Counted from the stretch's first letter, positions 34,666 to 43,273 are shown. The stretch is 43,424 nucleotides of DNA from JBDHRG01 sp039807445 (GCA_039807445.1 JBDHRG010000009.1:1-43424); one strand, 5' to 3'. The notes: a model not told the origin generated them from the sequence alone. A program made the numbers and translations.

Positions 34666-34799
34666 AGCGATGCAGACAGCAAAACCTCGCCCAATGCTTC
34701 AGTGCTATTCCCTGGATGTCGAAATGGACGGGAAACCAGTATTTCGAGATCGCCATGATCCGGGCGCTTCTTCATGTACACCAACGACCAGCCCTTTTA

Positions 34800-35150
34800 T
34801 TAAGAAGTCATTAAAAATCCGGACTCCGCAATGTATTCCCGAGGTTTGCCACCGAAAAAGGATTTGATCTTTTCGGGCAACTTTTCGAGGTTTGCCAAAT
34901 GCCGCTGAATCAACCACCACAACCCCACCGCACTGGTGAAATCCAGACGGTTGATCCCATGGTGCTTCACATCGCTCCACAGCCGTTCGTCGGGATTGAG
35001 CTCGGGGGCGTAGGTCGGCAGGTAGTGCAACCGCAGCCGCCCGGTACCGACCTCCAGGTTGGCCAGCTTGCGGTAGACTGACACCATCGACACGGCGATG
35101 TCCTCATCGGCGGGTGTAGGCGTCCGCGCAGGGATAGAACGTGCCACCAC
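34800..35150 (-). pseudogene. IS630-family transposase remnant (C-terminal part)
   Basis: A 116-residue frame whose second half is the DDE-domain C-terminus of IS630-type transposases: LRLHYLPTYAPELNPDERLWSDVKHH with the last acidic catalytic residue, then a helical tail to the stop. The first 35 or so residues only partly match, and the earlier DDE residues and N-terminal helix-turn-helix are missing. No terminal inverted repeats were found. It lies between the aromatic-rich ORF and an ATP-grasp fragment, and its insertion or decay probably rearranged this spot. Confidence 0.78.
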
Positions 35151-35205
35151 AAACCACTGTCATTCAATAAAATCAATAACTTAGCCTCACAACTGTCGAA
35201 CTTCG

Positions 35206-35610
35206 GTGACCGACGCCGACGAGCTCGTCTTCCTCGAGGTCGCCGCGCGCTTCAAGGGCATGGCCGGCCTCGCGGCGATGCAGCGCAACTACGGCATCGC
35301 CCCGGTCAATCTGGCATTCGAGATCGAGACGGGGATCGCGAGCCGGCCGCACGATCAGGAGCAGGTCTACTGCTTCGACGGCGTGCTGCCGAAAAAGAAG
35401 GGCATCATCGACCGCCTGCTCGAACCCGAGGTCGACAGCGAGTTCGATCTGACGTGGAAGGTCAAGCCGGGCGAGCGGATCGACCAGACCAACTCGCTGC
35501 TCGCGAACGCGGGCACCTTCCTGATGTGGAACAAGGACTACGAGGTGCTCTACCGCGACTTCAAGCGCCTCGCCGGCTATGAGCCGATTCTCTACGCGGC
35601 GTCGATCCGA
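35206..35610 (+). pseudogene. C-terminal fragment of an ATP-grasp-like protein
   Basis: About 130 residues of credible protein begin ELVFLEVAARFKGMAGL, like the last ATP-grasp strands with metal-binding Glu and Arg of carboxylase/ligase families, and continue through EFDLTWKVKPGERIDQT to about YEPILYAAS. The frame has a stop at 35182 and no N-terminal half, and no proper stop at the end: it runs on as shadow of the acidic minus-strand gene to 36084. It is therefore truncated at both ends. The ATP-grasp assignment is tentative. Confidence 0.55.
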
Positions 35611-35625
35611 GCGCCGATCAGAACC

Positions 35626-35666
35626 CGAGCCCGGTCCCCGGGATGTGTGCCCAGGGGCCGGGCTCG
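35626..35666 (-). terminator. Hairpin after the acidic-protein gene
   Basis: CGAGCCCGG (35626-35634) pairs with CCGGGCTCG (35658-35666), and the inner CCCCGGG/CCCAGGGG adds more pairs. It begins 11 bases past the minus-strand stop at 35677. The following minus-strand bases (GGTTCTGAT) are only mildly T-rich, so termination would be weak. Confidence 0.45.
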
Positions 35667-35676
35667 GCAGCCGAGC

Positions 35677-36003
35677 TCAGGCTGTGGATTCCGGAGGCGT
35701 CTCGGTCACAGCCTCCGCAGCTTCGGTACCGGCCTCCGCCGTGGCTTCACCACCGGCTTCGGCGCTGCCTTCCACGGCGGCCTCCTCGACGGACTGCGCC
35801 TCGGCACCGGGCTCCTCAGCGGATTCCGCCGCACCTTCGCCCGCGGACGCCTCGATCACCGCCTCGGCGCCGGACTCCTCGGCGGCTTCCGCCGCCGCCT
35901 CGCTGACGGTTTCCGCCGCGGTTTCGGCTTCGGACGCCATCACGGTTTCGGCTTCCGTGGACTCGGACATCTCAGGCCGATCAGGGACATTCTCTGCTAC
36001 CAT
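35677..36003 (-). CDS. Acidic Ala/Glu-rich low-complexity protein
   Basis: A 108-residue protein starting MVAENVPDRPEMSESTEAET. It is made almost wholly of Ala, Glu, Ser, Thr, Val and Gly, with degenerate repeats of the type AEEPGAEA, VEEAAVEGS and ETVSEAAAE. No Lys and only one Arg are seen after the start, so it is strongly acidic and probably disordered. AGGAG lies eight bases before the ATG at 36003, which excludes the longer start at 36138. Function unknown; a terminator-like hairpin follows. Confidence 0.65.
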   Translation of the reverse strand: MVAENVPDRPEMSESTEAETVMASEAETAAETVSEAAAEAAEESGAEAVIEASAGEGAAESAEEPGAEAQSVEEAAVEGSAEAGGEATAEAGTEAAEAVTETPPESTA

Positions 36004-36196
36004 GTCCAATCTCCTGGCCCATACAGGCACATCTCTGCTAGACAAAAACACCTTGCGGTTACGAGGGATGACTCCGACGGCTGAATCCGGCTCGAACTCG
36101 GGATCCTCTTTACCACACGCCAGGACACGTCCTGACACTCAAATTTTAGCCCACGGCGCACCACTGGTGGCCCAGTCGAATTGGCATCATCCGGCG

Positions 36197-36562
36197 CTAT
36201 GTGCGCGTCATCAGTTCGAGCAGATGACCATTCGGATCGCGGAAATAGAATCCGCGGCCGTCGCACCAGTCGTTCAGCTGGTGGTTGTCCGGATGCCAGG
36301 GGTCGCTGCCCCAGGCGATGCCGGCTTCCAGCACCCGGGCGAGGATCGCGTCGAATTCCTCGTCGCTGACGTGAAACGCATAGTGGTGACGCTCGAACGC
36401 CTCGGCCTGGTCGAAATCGAAGGTCAGGGTTTCGTTGACCCGCACCGGCGCGAAGTGCCCCGCCGGCCCTCCGTAGCGCAAGCCGAAGAGGTGCGCGAAG
36501 AAGCGGGCCGAGGCCTCTTTGTCGTGCGCCGGCACGATGGTGTGATTCAAGACGATCGCCAT
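36197..36562 (-). CDS. VOC (glyoxalase/dioxygenase-like) family protein
   Basis: A 121-residue VOC protein: MAIVLNHTIVPAHDKEASARFFAHLFGL, ERHHYAFHVSDEEFD and YFRDPNGHLLELMT give the two beta-alpha-beta-beta-beta units and the metal-site His and Glu. GGAG lies eight bases before ATG 36562. VOC enzymes include glyoxalase I, ring-cleavage dioxygenases and antibiotic-binding proteins; the substrate is unclear. It is divergent from the PLP enzyme gene. The 193-bp gap to the acidic gene shows nothing recognisable. Confidence 0.87.
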   Translation of the reverse strand: MAIVLNHTIVPAHDKEASARFFAHLFGLRYGGPAGHFAPVRVNETLTFDFDQAEAFERHHYAFHVSDEEFDAILARVLEAGIAWGSDPWHPDNHQLNDWCDGRGFYFRDPNGHLLELMTRT

Positions 36563-36700
36563 GGCTGAATCTCCGTTGTACGCTGACATCGACTATTTTA
36601 GAGCTTCACGGACCCGCGCTTTCTCTTCGTGACATCCGTGTTGTCGCTGCGACAGCGGTGTTGCGATCCCGATCGAGCCGTTTCATCGGAGACACTGCTG

Positions 36701-37879
36701 ATGGCACTTGACAGCGCTCACTTGCGGACCCGCGTGGTCCATGCCGGTCAATCGCCCGACCCTCTCCACGGCGCCCTCACGCCGCCGATTTACCAGGCGT
36801 CGATGTTCGCCTACGGCGATTTCGACCGCGGGGCACGCCTGTTCGCCGGCGAAGAAAGCGGTTTCGTCTACAGCCGCTTCGCCAATCCGACCGTCCAGGC
36901 GCTCGAGCGCAAGCTCGCTGCACTCGAAGGCACCGAAGACGCCATCGCCTTCGCCAGCGGCATGGCGGCGATCAGCTCGACGATGACCGCGCTGCTGTCG
37001 CCGGGTGACGAGCTGGTGTTCGTCGGCCCCCTGTATGGCGGAACCGAAAGCGTGCTCCGCGATCTGCTGCCGCGCTTCGGTATCCGGGTCGTCGATGCCG
37101 AGGCGCGCGGTGGGCTCGCGGCGGCGGTCGGACCCGCCACCCGACTGGTCTTTGTCGAGACGCCGACCAACCCGACCCTCGGCATCGTCGATCTCGCCGC
37201 AGTCGCGCGCATCGCCCGCGCGCACGGCGCGATCAGCGTCGCCGACAACACCTTCGCCACGCCGTGCCTGACGCGCCCGGCCGAACTCGGCATCGACCTG
37301 GTCGTGCACTCGGCGACCAAGTACCTCGGCGGTCACGGCGACGCCACCGGCGGCCTGGTCGCGGGGTCGCGCGAGCGCCTGGCCCCGCTGCGCCAGCTCG
37401 GCATGAAGTACCTGGGGGGCTGCCTGAGCCCACACGAGGCGTTCCTGTTGCTGCGCGGCATCAAGACGCTCGCCCTGCGCATCGACGCCGCCTGCGACAA
37501 CGCCGAGCGCGCCGCCGAGTCGCTGGCGCGGCACCCGAAGGTCGAGCGCGTCCACCACCCGAGCCTGGCCTCGCACCCGGGACACGACATCGCCCGGCGG
37601 CAGATGGCGCGCTTCGGCGCGATCCTGTCGCTCGAGCTGCGCGGCAGCAGCGCGGCGGCGAAGGCATTCCTCGACGGCCTGACGCTGATCACCCAGGCGG
37701 TGTCGCTCGGCGACACCGATTCGCTCGCCTGCCATCCGGCCAGCACCACCCACCGCGGCGTCGCGCCCGAGATCCGCGTGCGCCAGGGCGTCAGCGACGC
37801 CCTGGTGCGCATCAGCTTCGGCATCGAGCACCCGGACGATCTGCTCGCCGACCTGGCGCAGGCCCTGGACCGCTGCTGA
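36701..37879 (+). CDS. Cys/Met-metabolism PLP enzyme (gamma-synthase/lyase type)
   Basis: A 392-residue trans-sulfuration enzyme. The PLP lysine is Lys207 in HSATKYLGGHGD. Other hallmarks are TPPIYQASMF, YSRFANPTVQALERKLAALEG, ASGMAAISSTMTALL and SLACHPASTTH. Candidates are methionine gamma-lyase, cystathionine gamma-lyase/synthase or O-acyl-homoserine sulfhydrylase. PLYGGTE lacks the Cys usual in methionine gamma-lyase (LYGCT), so that activity is less sure. The start MALDSAHLRTRVVHAG has GGAGA nine bases upstream. It is followed by an amino acid dehydrogenase. Confidence 0.92.
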   Translation: MALDSAHLRTRVVHAGQSPDPLHGALTPPIYQASMFAYGDFDRGARLFAGEESGFVYSRFANPTVQALERKLAALEGTEDAIAFASGMAAISSTMTALLSPGDELVFVGPLYGGTESVLRDLLPRFGIRVVDAEARGGLAAAVGPATRLVFVETPTNPTLGIVDLAAVARIARAHGAISVADNTFATPCLTRPAELGIDLVVHSATKYLGGHGDATGGLVAGSRERLAPLRQLGMKYLGGCLSPHEAFLLLRGIKTLALRIDAACDNAERAAESLARHPKVERVHHPSLASHPGHDIARRQMARFGAILSLELRGSSAAAKAFLDGLTLITQAVSLGDTDSLACHPASTTHRGVAPEIRVRQGVSDALVRISFGIEHPDDLLADLAQALDRC

Positions 37880-37947
37880 ACGCCCCCACGAGCATCCCGC
37901 GCCGGCACGGCCTATGAGTACCGACAGGCGAAGCGGAGGGCAGAACC

Positions 37948-39081
37948 ATGCGCGACATCTTCGAGCTGGCCGACGGGCTGGGGCCGGCCAAGGTCATACA
38001 CGTGTACGAGCCCGCGGTGGGGCTCAGGGGCGTGCTGGTGGTCGACAACACCGCCGCCGGGCCGTCGATCGGCGGCGTGCGCATGGCGCCGGACGTGAGC
38101 ACCGAAGAGTGCTTCCGCCTGGCGCGGGCGATGACGCTGAAGAACGCCGCCGCGGGCCTGCCGCACGGTGGTGGCAAGGCGGTGCTGTACGGCGATCCGA
38201 AGATGCCGGTGCCGGCCAAAGAAGCCCTGATCCGGGCCTTCGCCAGCGCGCTGCGCGGCGTCGGGGACTACATCTTCGCCCCCGACATGGGCACCGACGA
38301 GACCTGCATGGCCTGGGTGCGCGACGAGATCGGCCGCGTGGTCGGGCTGCCGCGCGAGCTCGGCGGCATCCCGCTCGACGAGATCGGCGCCACCGGCTGG
38401 GGCCTGCGCCACGCGGCGGAAATCGCCGCCGGGTACTGCGGTCTCGAGCTCGCCGGCGCGCGGGTCGTGGTCCAGGGCTTCGGCGCGGTCGGTGTGCACG
38501 CCGCCCGTTTCCTCGCGGCCGCGGGCGCGGTGCTGGTCGGCGCTGCCGATTCGCGCGGCGCGGTCCACGATCCCGCCGGCCTGGACGTCGCGGCGCTGGT
38601 CGGGCTGAAGCGGGACGGCAAGAGCGTCGCCGACTACCCGGGCGGAACCCGGCTGGACGCCGACGCGCTCGTCGGCCTGGCCTGCGACATCTGGATCCCG
38701 GCGGCGCGCCCCGACGTGCTGCGCGAAGACAATGTGCCGCGCCTGAAGGCGCGGCTGGTGCTCGAAGGCGCCAACATCCCGGCGACCGAGGCGGCCGAGC
38801 GCTACCTGCACCAACACGGCGTGCTGTGCGTCCCCGACTTCATCGCCAACGCCGGCGGCGTGATCTGCGCCGCGACCGAGTACCGCGGCGGCAGCGAGGC
38901 CGCCGCCTTGCAGGCCATCGAAGAGAAGATCCGCCACAACACCCGCGCCGTGCTCGACGCCGCACAGGCGCAGCACATCCCGCCGCGCCAGGCGGCGCTC
39001 GAGCTCGCACTCGGGCGCCTGCGCAAGCTGATGGGCTGGCGGCGCTGGTCGCTGTCCTCGAGCGCGCCGAGGTGGGTATGA
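37948..39081 (+). CDS. Glu/Leu/Phe/Val dehydrogenase family protein
   Basis: A 377-residue amino acid dehydrogenase. The catalytic region is GLPHGGGKAVLYGDP with Lys77; the NAD(P)-binding glycine motif is VVVQGFGAVGVHAARFL; and DFIANAGGVI is the conserved C-terminal segment. It deaminates an amino acid oxidatively, or aminates the keto acid. The length and the PHGGGKAV motif favour the leucine/valine branch over classical glutamate dehydrogenase. GGAGGG precedes the ATG. It lies 68 bp after the PLP enzyme, so the two could form an operon degrading sulfur or branched amino acids. Confidence 0.92.
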   Translation: MRDIFELADGLGPAKVIHVYEPAVGLRGVLVVDNTAAGPSIGGVRMAPDVSTEECFRLARAMTLKNAAAGLPHGGGKAVLYGDPKMPVPAKEALIRAFASALRGVGDYIFAPDMGTDETCMAWVRDEIGRVVGLPRELGGIPLDEIGATGWGLRHAAEIAAGYCGLELAGARVVVQGFGAVGVHAARFLAAAGAVLVGAADSRGAVHDPAGLDVAALVGLKRDGKSVADYPGGTRLDADALVGLACDIWIPAARPDVLREDNVPRLKARLVLEGANIPATEAAERYLHQHGVLCVPDFIANAGGVICAATEYRGGSEAAALQAIEEKIRHNTRAVLDAAQAQHIPPRQAALELALGRLRKLMGWRRWSLSSSAPRWV

Positions 39082-39138
39082 GGAAGCGCCAGGGCGGTCC
39101 ACCTCTTCCCTGCGCGGGGCTGGGCGCGCCCCGCACCG

Positions 39139-39522
39139 TCACTCCTTGGTGGCTTCCTGCTGCAGCCCGAACAGGGCCGTCGCCAGATCGTGGATGCCAT
39201 CTGCCTCGGCGCACTCGGCGATCTCCGCGATCGTTGCGCCACGCGCGATCGCCTTGGCGGTCTTCGAGCGCTCGGCGATGTGCCCGCGGAAGCCCGCGAG
39301 CACGCCCGCGAGCGGATCGGTGGCCAGCTCGTAGTGCGGGTTGTCGAGTTCCTGTTCGGCGCCGAACAGCGCCGCCGCCAGCTGATGCAGACCCTCCTCG
39401 GTTGCGCATTCCGATATTTCCTCGAGCGACGCGCCCCGATCGATCGCGGCGGCCGTCTTGCTGGTCGCCGGCAGGCCCCGGCGCGACTCGACCAGCAGGT
39501 TCTTTACCGCATTGTCGTCCAT
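39139..39522 (-). CDS. Two-repeat small acidic protein of unknown function
   Basis: A 127-residue protein made of two tandem copies of a 50-55-residue unit. Unit 1 has TSKTAAAIDRGASLEEISECA then GLHQLAAALFGAEQE; unit 2 has RSKTAKAIARGATIAEIAECA then GIHDLATALFGLQQE. Each is probably a helical bundle with a conserved Cys. AGGAG precedes the ATG. It is convergent with the dehydrogenase gene. I do not recognise the family. Confidence 0.75.
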   Translation of the reverse strand: MDDNAVKNLLVESRRGLPATSKTAAAIDRGASLEEISECATEEGLHQLAAALFGAEQELDNPHYELATDPLAGVLAGFRGHIAERSKTAKAIARGATIAEIAECAEADGIHDLATALFGLQQEATKE

Positions 39523-39691
39523 TCCGTTTCTCCTCGTGCGACACGGCCGCCACCAGGCGGGCGCCCGACGACGTCCCGCACCTCACTGGCCTGGTGGCGG
39601 GTTCCCGGCCAGATGCCGTCGGTGACACCTCTGGCCCTGCTTCACCATAGGCGCCGGAATCGACAAGCGCACGCCACGGAGCGGACGGTTT

Positions 39692-40843
39692 TCAGCGCTT
39701 GAACGGCAAGCTGTCCGGCACCTCCGCAAGGCCGCGCACCGTTTCCAGAAACGCCCTCGACAGATTCGGTGGCGCATAGCCGGTCTCGCGGATACGCAAC
39801 AAGGCCGACCTGTGGATCAGCGCATTGTCCCTGATGAAACGCCGCCGCCCCAATCCGATCATGGGCAAGCGCAGCGACGAATCCGATCGCCATACCAGCT
39901 TGGGAAAAAGCTCGAACGGCCACCAGCGCAAGGTCAAGGACTCGTGCAGCGGGTCGGCCCACGGCAAGGGTCCGGACTTGTCCAGAACGGCATTCAGACG
40001 CTGCTGATCCACTCGCAGTCCGGCTTTGCGGGCTTCGCTCGAGATCCACTCGAAAGGCTCGCGCCAGAGTGCGCCATCCTGCTCGGGATAGCCGCCGCCG
40101 ACATCGGCGTGGACTCCCGGAAACCACAGTTCCTGAAAATCCTGCCGCGCCGCTCGCTTGATCAGGTTCTGCCGAAAGAACCAGCGACGCTCATCGAGCG
40201 ACACGGCGTGCCGGACCACGTCGATGCTCGGGTTGTTGGCGGTGAAAGGAAACTTCAGCGGGTCCCACACCCATCCCACCGAAGAAACCGTGTCCCAGAC
40301 GCCGAGAAAGTGCACCCGAAAACGCCGCTCGTCGCCGTTTCCGGGCACCGGGCGAGCAAACGTCGAGCGGAACTCATCGCAGAGCTTCCAGTAACGCGAT
40401 CGCCCCTCGCCTGCCTGGCTCGCCTCTTTCCGAATCGATCCGAACAGCCGCATCACGTACGGCACCAAGTGACGGTTGCCTCGCGGCAACAGCCCCAGAG
40501 CGTGGAGCAGGCCGGCAAGGACTCGCACCGTATAGGCGCCGCGGCTGAAGCCGAACAGGAAAACCCGGTCGCCGGGCACCCAGCAATCCGACAGGTAGTC
40601 ATAGGCATCCTCGACATTGCGGCTCAGCCCAATGCCAAACGCCAGGCCGAGCAAGGTCGAGACCCCTTTTCCCAGTCTGCTCAAGGCACCGCGCTCCGGC
40701 AGCGTGCCGATTCCGGGGTCGTAATAAAGGAGCTGGCTTGCCGGATCGCGCTCGAGCACCTGGACGAGCCGTACGACATTGGTGTTCCCGACGCCGAACT
40801 GGCTGTTCGTCCCGTCGCAACAGATCACGATGTTACGTGACAC
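39692..40843 (-). CDS. DUF2235 alpha/beta hydrolase (T6SS lipase Tle1-like)
   Basis: A 383-residue DUF2235 protein. It starts SRNIVICCDGTNSQFG, has the nucleophile motif GFSRGAYT with Ser100, and conserved FLGVWDTVSSVG and FPGVHADVGGGYPE that supply the acid and His. This is the catalytic fold of T6SS phospholipase Tle1. No VgrG, immunity gene or signal peptide is seen here, so effector use is not shown. The GTG start overlaps the last 11 bases of the MazF-like toxin gene, so the hydrolase is part of that operon. Confidence 0.88.
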   Translation of the reverse strand: MSRNIVICCDGTNSQFGVGNTNVVRLVQVLERDPASQLLYYDPGIGTLPERGALSRLGKGVSTLLGLAFGIGLSRNVEDAYDYLSDCWVPGDRVFLFGFSRGAYTVRVLAGLLHALGLLPRGNRHLVPYVMRLFGSIRKEASQAGEGRSRYWKLCDEFRSTFARPVPGNGDERRFRVHFLGVWDTVSSVGWVWDPLKFPFTANNPSIDVVRHAVSLDERRWFFRQNLIKRAARQDFQELWFPGVHADVGGGYPEQDGALWREPFEWISSEARKAGLRVDQQRLNAVLDKSGPLPWADPLHESLTLRWWPFELFPKLVWRSDSSLRLPMIGLGRRRFIRDNALIHRSALLRIRETGYAPPNLSRAFLETVRGLAEVPDSLPFKR

Positions 40844-41165
40844 GATAATGCGACAATCTCATCGACGAGGGGGCGAGCACCGCGTCCGCAAGGACCCCGG
40901 TCGCCCCGACGATCAGCGGTGCATGCGCGGTAAACAGCTTTCCCGGCCGAGCATAGCTGATGCGTTGCAACGAACCGGTCGCAAAGCTGGCATCGGTCAA
41001 CTCGAGTGCACGCGGATCGGCGTAGGGGTTGCTGGTCACCTGGCAGAAAATCCAGTCGCCCCGGCCGGCACCCGCCAGCACGACAGCCGGTCGCAGCTTG
41101 GAGCGGCTGAGATCGGAAAACGGGAATGGCACCAGCACTACGCTTTGGGCTGCAAATGCGACCAT
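40833..41165 (-). CDS. MazF/PemK-family toxin
   Basis: A 110-residue toxin-like protein: VVLVPFPFSDLSRSKLRPAVVL at the N-terminus is the typical MazF/PemK signature, followed by FCQVTSNPY and GKLFTAH. MazF proteins are ribosome-independent mRNA endonucleases. GGAGGAGG precedes the ATG. It overlaps the antitoxin gene by 28 bases and the downstream hydrolase by 11 bases, giving a fully coupled three-gene operon. Confidence 0.87.
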   Translation of the reverse strand: MVAFAAQSVVLVPFPFSDLSRSKLRPAVVLAGAGRGDWIFCQVTSNPYADPRALELTDASFATGSLQRISYARPGKLFTAHAPLIVGATGVLADAVLAPSSMRLSHYRVT

Positions 41166-41359
41166 GCGGCGTCCTCCTCCGGCTTCAGCCAGTCCTCGGC
41201 CAGCGCCGGTTCGGACATCACCGTTACCTCCTCCGCCGAAAGCGGCGCCGGCTCGTCGAGGATGGTCACCAGTACCCGTCGTCGACCTTCGAGCCTGATA
41301 CGTTCCAAGAGATGGATCCGGCCATCCGGCTCGATCACCGCTTCAACCGTCTGCAACAT
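41138..41359 (-). CDS. Antitoxin of the MazF-like pair
   Basis: A 73-residue protein starting MLQTVEAVIEPDGRIHLLE and ending in an acidic, Trp-containing tail (EPALAEDWLKPEEDAAW). The N-terminal beta-rich part resembles small antitoxins that pair with MazF-type toxins; the acidic tail is the usual toxin-binding region. AGGAG precedes ATG 41359. It overlaps the toxin start by 28 bases, the usual antitoxin-first order. The operon probably represses its own promoter, as most such pairs do, but I found no clear operator. Confidence 0.8.
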   Translation of the reverse strand: MLQTVEAVIEPDGRIHLLERIRLEGRRRVLVTILDEPAPLSAEEVTVMSEPALAEDWLKPEEDAAWSHLQPKA

Positions 41360-41499
41360 GGCGAGTCTCCTGGAGGGCGCGTGCCCATCCGCGAAAGTAC
41401 CGGCACCGATTCGCCGCATGGGTCGTTTGTTATCTGTCCGGGCTGTGCGCGTCAATCTCGGCAGACCTCACCCCGCCAGGCAGCGTACCCGGTCCGGGG

Positions 41500-41832
41500 C
41501 TACCGTTGCGGCTTGCGGCTGTACGTGCGCAGGGCCCAGTAGCAGAGCACGGCCCAGACCAGGGTCAGCGGCGGGAACCACCAGATCAGGGGCATCAGCC
41601 CAAGGCGGATGGCGCCGATCGCGAGGGGCACGCCGGCGAGCCACAGCGCGTAGGCACTGTTGGTCCAGACCGCGAGTGCGACGCTGGCGGCGTAGGCCAG
41701 TCGCAGCATGGCGCGCAGCGGCTCGGGCAGACGTGTGCTGAAGCGGGCGCTTCGGGCGTGGACGACCGCACCGACAACGACGGCGGCGAAGAACAGCACC
41801 AGGGTGATGGCAAGGCGCAGCGCTTCGGACAT
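41500..41832 (-). CDS. Small multi-helix membrane protein
   Basis: A 110-residue protein with three to four predicted transmembrane helices: LRLAITLVLFFAAVVVGAVV, AYAASVALAVWTNSAYALWL, AGVPLAIGAIRLGLMPLIWW and PLTLVWAVLCYWAL. The start MSEALRLAI is chosen by length; M at 41844 is an alternative, and neither has a good ribosome binding site. Function unknown. It is divergent from the 86-residue ORF; the 256-bp gap holds a GGCCGATCG direct repeat near 42049 and nothing else I can name. Confidence 0.6.
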   Translation of the reverse strand: MSEALRLAITLVLFFAAVVVGAVVHARSARFSTRLPEPLRAMLRLAYAASVALAVWTNSAYALWLAGVPLAIGAIRLGLMPLIWWFPPLTLVWAVLCYWALRTYSRKPQR

Positions 41833-42088
41833 GGCCGGGATCATCGCGTGGGCGAACGCCTGTTGGAACACCTCGGGCCGAATTGTTTCACTACCCAGTG
41901 CGTCAGAGGCGTAAAGGCGTCTCAAGCAGCATTTTTTCGCGATTCTGTCAAAATTTTCAGTGACTTCTTCTACGCCGCGATCAGGCGTTTGCGGAATCCG
42001 GAGGCGTTCGGCGCATCTCAATGGATGAAGGGAGGCACTGCTCGACTGGCCGATCGGCGGCCGATCGAAGTGCGCCGAGGAGGACGCC

Positions 42089-42349
42089 ATGAGCGATCCA
42101 CGCACGACTCCGCGACCCGGTGATTCGCTGCGCGAGCCGCGCAACCTCGCCAACCGCATCGGGCGCCTGGTGCAAGACCAGGTCACGGTGGTTGCCGTCG
42201 ACGGCGAGCGCACGTCCGAGCGTTCGTCGTCGGTCAAGCGGGTTCATTACCGCCACGCCTGGGCGCCGCACCGCTTGTTCAGCTGCAGCATCGAGCAGTG
42301 GTCGCGCATGACCGAAGCCTGGGAAACCGTGAGCGGAGGCGGATCCTGA
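42089..42349 (+). CDS. Small basic hypothetical protein
   Basis: An 86-residue protein starting MSDPRTTPRPGDSLREP. The middle (RIGRLVQDQVTVVAVDGERTSE) suggests a short beta strand pair, and the end holds HYRHAWAPHRLF and SIEQWSRMTEAWE. GAGGAGG lies just before the ATG, so it is likely translated. No family recognised. A hairpin follows. Confidence 0.6.
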   Translation: MSDPRTTPRPGDSLREPRNLANRIGRLVQDQVTVVAVDGERTSERSSSVKRVHYRHAWAPHRLFSCSIEQWSRMTEAWETVSGGGS

Positions 42350-42362
42350 ACGCGGCGCGATG

Positions 42363-42390
42363 CGGAATGCGGTCGGGACGACCCATTCCG
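42363..42390 (+). terminator. Hairpin after the 86-residue gene
   Basis: CGGAATG (42363-42369) and CATTCCG (42384-42390) enclose GGTCG-GGA-CGACC (42371-42383), giving a 12-bp stem with one bulged C. No T-run follows on either strand, so it may be a weak terminator or an RNA stability element. Confidence 0.4.
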
Positions 42391-42547
42391 GTCCCCACAC
42401 CCGCGTCTGCCCACCGCGATGCAGCGACGGGTAGCGCCGCTGCGCGATCGGCAAGCGCCGCAGAGCACTGCGGCGGGCGATCTGGATCAAGGCGCCGACA
42501 GCGCCGCACGGGCAGCATCGGATGCTTCCGCGCAGGAGCCCGCACCG

Positions 42548-43273
42548 ATGTCCGTCCTCCTCCCCCGCAAGGTCCGTCCCGCCCGCATCGCCGCCTGGCT
42601 GGCCGAAGGGTGGCGGCGCTTTCGCGCCGCACCGGGTGTCGCGCTGCTGGTCGCGGCCCCGCCGACGCTGATCGGCGCAGGTCTGCTCGTCGCCTTCACC
42701 GCCGGCGGACACCTGCCGTTGCTGGCGGTGCTCGGCGGCGGCTTCATGCTGCTCGGCCCGGTGCTGATCGCCGGCCACCTGGGGCTGGCGCGCGCGCTCG
42801 CGGCCGGCCGCGCGCCCCGGTTCGCCGACTTCGCCGCCGGCTACCGCCGCGCGCCACCCGGGCTGTGGGGGTTGGCCGGGGTCACGGCGCTTCTGTTCGC
42901 GATCTGGGTCACCGACATGGCGGTGGTGTACGGGATGTTCGTCGATCATGCCGAGGGTCGCGCCAGAACCGCCGACGTGATCGCCTTCCTCGGCTGGGGC
43001 GGGCTCGCCGGGCTGTTCTTCGCGCTGACGATCTTCGTCTGCACCGCCTTCGCGGTACCGCTGCTGGCCGAACGCCGCGCCACCCTGCCGCAGGCGGTGG
43101 CGAGCAGCGTGCGCGCCGTGGGCGCAAACCCCGTGACGATGGCGGGCTGGGGCTGCACGCTCGCCGGCGCCGTGTTCGCCGCGATCCTGCTGCCGCCGCT
43201 GCTGGCGCTGGCGCTGCCGCTGCTCGCCCACGCCAGTTGCGCCGCCTACCGCGAGGTCTTCCCGGCGGACTGA
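42548..43273 (+). CDS. DUF2189-like integral membrane protein
   Basis: A 241-residue protein with about six hydrophobic helices after an amphipathic start (RPARIAAWLAEGWRRFRAAPGVALLV). The pattern, including LLGPVLIAGHLGLARALAAGRAPRFADFAAGYRRAPP and GANPVTMAGWG, fits the DUF2189 family of predicted membrane proteins. AGGAG is 10 bases before ATG 42548, so the longer start at 42419 was rejected. Function unknown. Confidence 0.75.
   Translation: MSVLLPRKVRPARIAAWLAEGWRRFRAAPGVALLVAAPPTLIGAGLLVAFTAGGHLPLLAVLGGGFMLLGPVLIAGHLGLARALAAGRAPRFADFAAGYRRAPPGLWGLAGVTALLFAIWVTDMAVVYGMFVDHAEGRARTADVIAFLGWGGLAGLFFALTIFVCTAFAVPLLAERRATLPQAVASSVRAVGANPVTMAGWGCTLAGAVFAAILLPPLLALALPLLAHASCAAYREVFPAD

Noticed and set aside
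34559..34867. 102-residue plus-strand ORF after the aromatic-rich ORF
   Set aside because: No ribosome binding site, no domain sense, and it runs into the transposase remnant on the other strand.
35611..36084. Continuation of the ATP-grasp fragment frame
   Set aside because: Gly/Arg/Phe-rich shadow of the acidic minus-strand gene, which has its own ribosome binding site.
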